This document shows, one piece after another, positions 59,986-64,000 of a DNA stretch of 64,000 nucleotides (the first letter of the stretch is position 1; every line of letters starts with the position of its first letter). Origin of the DNA: Monarcha castaneiventris obscurior (taxonomy: Eukaryota; Chordata; Aves; Passeriformes; Monarchidae). The notes under the pieces are model-generated. The model was not told where the DNA came from. It searched no databases and was given only the letters and a program-made list of their open reading frames with translations. The translations under genes were made by a program, and so were the position numbers. The stretch spans positions 1,763,001 to 1,827,000 of the forward strand of contig JAMPIT010000493.1 of assembly GCA_026261815.1 (NCBI GenBank), written 5' to 3'.

Positions 59986-61290
59986 AATGGGCACCCAAAG
60001 TCAGAGTTTTATGTTTGAACCAGCTAAACTCCTCTCAGGCACAATGTGCCCTGGATAGGGAGTGCAAGGGGACAGTGAAGGGTTCATGGTGCACCTTGGA
60101 CCCTTGGCATTGTCACTCCAGAGGGCAGTGCCTAAATGCAACCACTGCCTGGATGGACAAATTAGCCCGGGAAATTCATCCTGGTTTGACACCTCGTATT
60201 TTACCAGCTTTACTAAAGAGAAAATGGTCATATGCTTCCACTTTTTGAGGTGCTGAGATGTCCTTTTGCTAGCAGCTGCCAGCATAAATATACATGAGAA
60301 ACAGGTTTTCAGTTCCTGAAAAATGTCTAAAAATTGTAAACAATCCTCAAGTCATATGGGGATAAACAGCCAGAATTTCAATATTGTTTATAGTTTAAAA
60401 AAGCAACAGTTGCCTGAGTCAAGTCAAGCCAAGTCCTTTTGAATAGATAATTTTCAAACATTTGGTTTCAGTTCTCCCAAACCTTCAGCAGAGAAGTCCC
60501 ATTCATGGAATATTTAGCTTACAATTCAAAATGAAAAGTATTGTGGAATAGAAAACTGGATGTTTCTATTTCAAAAAATAAATGGCCTCAGATATTGAAC
60601 CATCTTGAAAACCCTTCTTAGAAAAAAAGGGAAAACAAAACCACTCAGTCAAGACGTTTATCCAGGCTGTTCTTCTCCTGCTGAAAATTCCAGTTTTGCT
60701 GAGTTAGTTGTTTGTTTCACTTAACAAACGAGAATGTGTCATCAAAAATACAGTCCTGACAGTCCTGCTTGTCAGGCTGAGAGCAGAATGTCCCTCCCTG
60801 TCCCCCACCCTCCAGCCCCTCAGCCTTCCTCCCACTTCCAACCGGGCAGAGTGGAAAAGAGAGTTCTTTAATTTCCTCTTTGCATTAGAGTTCATTAGGA
60901 AAAATCCAGAGGCCCCTCATTGTGCCTGCATTTGCATGTCTTCTGTGGATGTTTAAATTATATTTTCCTGTGGGTTTTTTTCCCCTTTTTCATGTGTCTT
61001 TCCTGTGTCACTGACACTGGATTGCTCCCCTGCTCACAATTAATTCCTGAAATCATTTATTTCACTTCTGTCATTGTTTCTCAGCTGGATGCCTCACACA
61101 AACAGAATTTGCTAGTTCTGTTGGTAGGAAATTATTTATTTAAGCTATTTGTTGGTGTTAGGGTTTAATCAGTCATGTTACGTGGCAGGACTCCTTTTCC
61201 CAGGCTGGATAAGACACATCTCTCAGGAAGAAAGAAAAAGTTACTAAAAAGCTTTACTGGATGCATTTTGGATGCTTCACTTCCCCTCCT

Positions 61291-61465
61291 AAAATCATAG
61301 AATAATTAAGCTTGAAAAAGCCCTCTAAGATCCTCAAATCCAACCATGAACCCAGCACTGCCAGGTCCACCACTGAACCATGTCCCCAAGGGCCACACTT
61401 GCACCCTTTTTAACACTTCCATGGATGGTGGTTCCACCTCTTCCCTGGGCAAAAATGCATCAGAT
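61291..61465 (-). mobile_element. CR1 LINE 3' fragment
   Basis: Begins AATCATAGAATAATTAAGCT and contains CCAACCATGAACCCAGCACT and ACACTTCCATGGATGGTGGT, a CR1 subfamily distinct from most copies here. Confidence 0.87.
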
Positions 61466-61493
61466 CTGATGGTTTCTTGAACCAGTATTTAGT

Positions 61494-61692
61494 TCTTTAC
61501 CATGAGGGTGGGCAGGCCCTGGCACAGGGTGCCCAGAGCAGCTGTGGCTGCCCCTGGATCCCTGGCAGTGCCCAAGGCCAGGTTGGATGGGGCTTGGAGC
61601 AGCCTGGGAGAGTGGAAGGTGTCCCTGCCCATGGCAAGGAACTGGATGATCTTAAAGGCCCCTTCCAACAAAAACCATTCTGTGATTCTAAT
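61494..61692 (+). mobile_element. CR1 LINE 3' fragment
   Basis: Contains CATGAGGGTGGGCAGGCCCT, GGCCAGGTTGGATGGGGCTT and CCTTCCAACAAAAACCATTC, ending TGTGATTCTAATA. It lies about 30 bp from the oppositely oriented CR1 at 61291-61465. Confidence 0.92.
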
Positions 61693-62347
61693 AAATCAAT
61701 TGACATCTTGCTTTGGGACATTGTTTCTGTGCTCTGATCCCGATTTCCTAGACGGATACGGACGTGAGTTTCTGCTCACAGGGGCGTTCGCGTGGGAGAC
61801 TGGAGCACTTGGAGCTTTGGCAAATCCTCTGTGCAGAGGATCAGAGAGTTCCTGCCCTGAAACACAGTGAAGGCAGCAGGGAAAAAAAAAAAAAGGGCTC
61901 CCAGATGTTTTGCTTGACTTTCTATCAAGCTCTTTGCTACCTGTGTGGCCTTGGCAGAGCATGGGGGTTTCTTGGATGGGAGCTCCCATGCTCCTGTTGG
62001 ATCCATCCCAAGGTAGGGAGCTGGCTGGTGGTCAGAGAGGAGAAGCCAAGCTGCAGCTATTTCCTCCTTCCTCTCCCAACCCGTAGGCTGTGCTCCAGTA
62101 TCTCTGCAGAGAGGAGAAGTTTTTTTATTAATCAAATGAAATAAAGATTGGAGGGATGAAAGGGAAGGTTGGAGGCAGCTGCTGGTGGGGAGACCCCACG
62201 TAACTGGAGTGCAGCAGCTGTCTCTGCCGGGCTCAATCTTGCAGAAGTGTCATTTGTGCTTCACCCCCCTTCTCTATTCCATCTGCAGCCTGGCCTTGGA
62301 GCAGTGAGGCTTTTCCACCTCTTCCTTCCCCCCAGCCTTCCCCCCCC

Positions 62348-62362
62348 TCACACACACACACT
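62348..62362. repeat. (CA)n short repeat
   Basis: Short CA run after a C-rich stretch in the 3' flank. Confidence 0.8.
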
Positions 62363-64000
62363 CACTGTGTTTTTGGGCACTGGCTAACACCAGCCACCAC
62401 CCTGGGCACTTTGCTCGCCCAGAGCTGCCCACACACTACTTAGAGGAAACAGTGACTAATTCTGTCAGATAAAGGGTTTGGGGATTTCCATGCCCAGCCC
62501 TTGGCCCTCATCCTCTCCTGTACCAACCACCCGAACACAGAATGGAGCAGATGAATGAGCTCCAGGGCCTAAAAATTACTCTCTGCCTTAGTAATCTCAG
62601 TTCCAATTTATTGGCATATAAACTACCAGTTTCCTTTGGTTACTCCCTGCTGGAAACTCCTTTCCCAAGCTCTCCTTCCTTTCCAGCACCACCACACCCA
62701 AGTCCAACCAGACATGACACCAAGAACTGCTGCAGCTCTCCATACACAGGGTGTAGCTCCATCCTCAGGCTTAGATTTAGGCACTTTGCCCCACGGCCAG
62801 TTAGAAGCAGAGACACTCAATCACCCTCCTGTTCTTTTTGTACAACAACCCACAAGCACTGAAATAGAGCCAAGTTTGGGAGGCATTGGTAGATGGGTGG
62901 ACAGCTGATCTCTGCACAGTGATATGTGAGCCAGCTCAGGAGGATATTGCATTCCAAGACAGCTGGAGAAAATTTCTGCTTTGACATCAAATTCCTTGCT
63001 ACCTTTTGGCAGGAGGCTCCCGTGGCATAAGGTCTTGTTTGAAGATTTCTGCACTTGGCATCCTTGCACTCAGGTCAGGCACTGCAGAACTCTTCGTACC
63101 CTCCACATCACCTCACATCCTGCACAGCACATCCTGGTCCTCCTGACTCCCTCTCCATGCTGCCAATCAAGAGCTGAGTGTCCTGCAGCTGGTGGGTCCA
63201 GCAGTCACTGTGGCCAGTTCAAGCTGCAAGGCTCAGTCTCCAAAGAGCCAGAGGAGAGTGTGAATGGAGCTGGCTGGGACTCGGAGGCAGGGAACGTCTC
63301 CTGCCAGGGGCTCTGCGCTGTGTTTCCACATCGAGTCAGCTGTAATGGGAAATGACAGCTCATGAAAGCTGCTATTCATGGCCCTCTAAGGAGTTCGTTA
63401 CCCCCTACTCATCCCAGCCCTTCGATCAGATTCTCTCTGGCTTCAGTCCAAGCCCAGAGACAGAAGCGTCTGGAGAATCCGTGGCAGCCCCAGGAGCTGG
63501 TGCAGCACCAGGGTTTTCCATCAGTGCATCCCAGCTGCTCATGGAGCACAGCCACGAGCTGGGTCCTGCCCCACTGCAGAGCCAAGGCCCATCCCAGCTC
63601 TCCTGACCAGCTCATAATGTGTTTTTGGAGAGGCTCTGATGGCCACCAAGGCCTGTTTGTGCAGGTTTCTTCAGTATTTGAGTACCTCCACAAATCACTC
63701 CAGGTGTGTGCACATCTTGGGACACACAGAGCAGGCACAACATTCAACACTCTGCTGCTTATCTGTGCCTGGCCACTCTTGTCCCTCCAAACCCTAAATG
63801 CCTTCTCCAAGCCCAGGGGCTCCTAGACATCCCCTTTTTCTCAAATTTTCCAGCTCTAACAAACTTTTCATTAAAAGACTTTTCATTTAAAAGACTTTCA
63901 GTTTTCACCACTAACCACTGGGGTGGCTGCCTGCACAAAGGATCCAGAATTTAGGTAGGATCCTGTCTGTAAGGTCCTGGGCAGCTGCACACCTTGAGAT

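Larger units (their letters stand above)
56254..64000. other. Downstream intergenic DNA with three CR1 fragments
   Basis: Beyond the CR1 copies at 59820, 61291 and 61494 and a short CA run, no gene, RNA or further mobile element was recognised. Open frames up to about 190 codons lack any recognisable motif. Confidence 0.55.

Overview
The window looks like a stretch of bird nuclear chromosome carrying one recognisable protein-coding gene in a large, repeat-bearing intron/intergenic landscape. The avian call rests on many 3'-truncated CR1 LINE copies (with the terminal ATTCTRTG-type repeat), several solo LTRs, one of which matches from memory a very common avian ERVL-type LTR, and a very GC-rich first exon. 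A songbird is plausible but cannot be proved from the sequence alone.

The gene is HS3ST3A1 (heparan sulfate glucosamine 3-O-sulfotransferase 3A1), on the + strand in two coding exons. Exon 1 (23349-23908) sits in a CpG island of about 2 kb and encodes the cytoplasmic tail, the signal anchor, the low-complexity stem and the start of the sulfotransferase domain, including the PAPS-binding loop and catalytic glutamate. Exon 2 (51375-51993) encodes the rest of the catalytic domain and the stop codon. The intron is 27,466 bp. Joining the exons gives 392 residues, against about 406 in human. The N-terminus resembles the mammalian 3A1 paralog and not 3B1.

Layout: 1-22.4 kb is upstream intergenic DNA with CR1 fragments, an inverted pair of about 435-bp solo LTRs (15.0 and 18.8 kb), one copy of a second LTR family (3.8 kb), a possible third LTR (11.1 kb) and an AT-rich repeat-poor block just before the CpG island. 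The stretch 23.9-51.4 kb is the intron, with CR1 copies, a 350-bp pentanucleotide tract, and the second copy of the 3.8-kb LTR family in the opposite orientation. The stretch 52.4-64 kb is 3' flank with an ERVL-type LTR and more CR1.

The most notable observation is at the intron/exon 2 junction. A 57-bp segment containing the branch-point-like motif, polypyrimidine tract, acceptor AG and first 16 exonic bases is tandemly duplicated with one mismatch. The gene therefore has two nearly identical 3' splice sites. Using the upstream one would hit an in-frame TAA, which lies inside the branch-point-like motif of the downstream copy. A strong-context upstream ORF overlapping the main start codon is a second possible control point. 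I found no CRISPR array, tRNA, rRNA, operon or second protein-coding gene.
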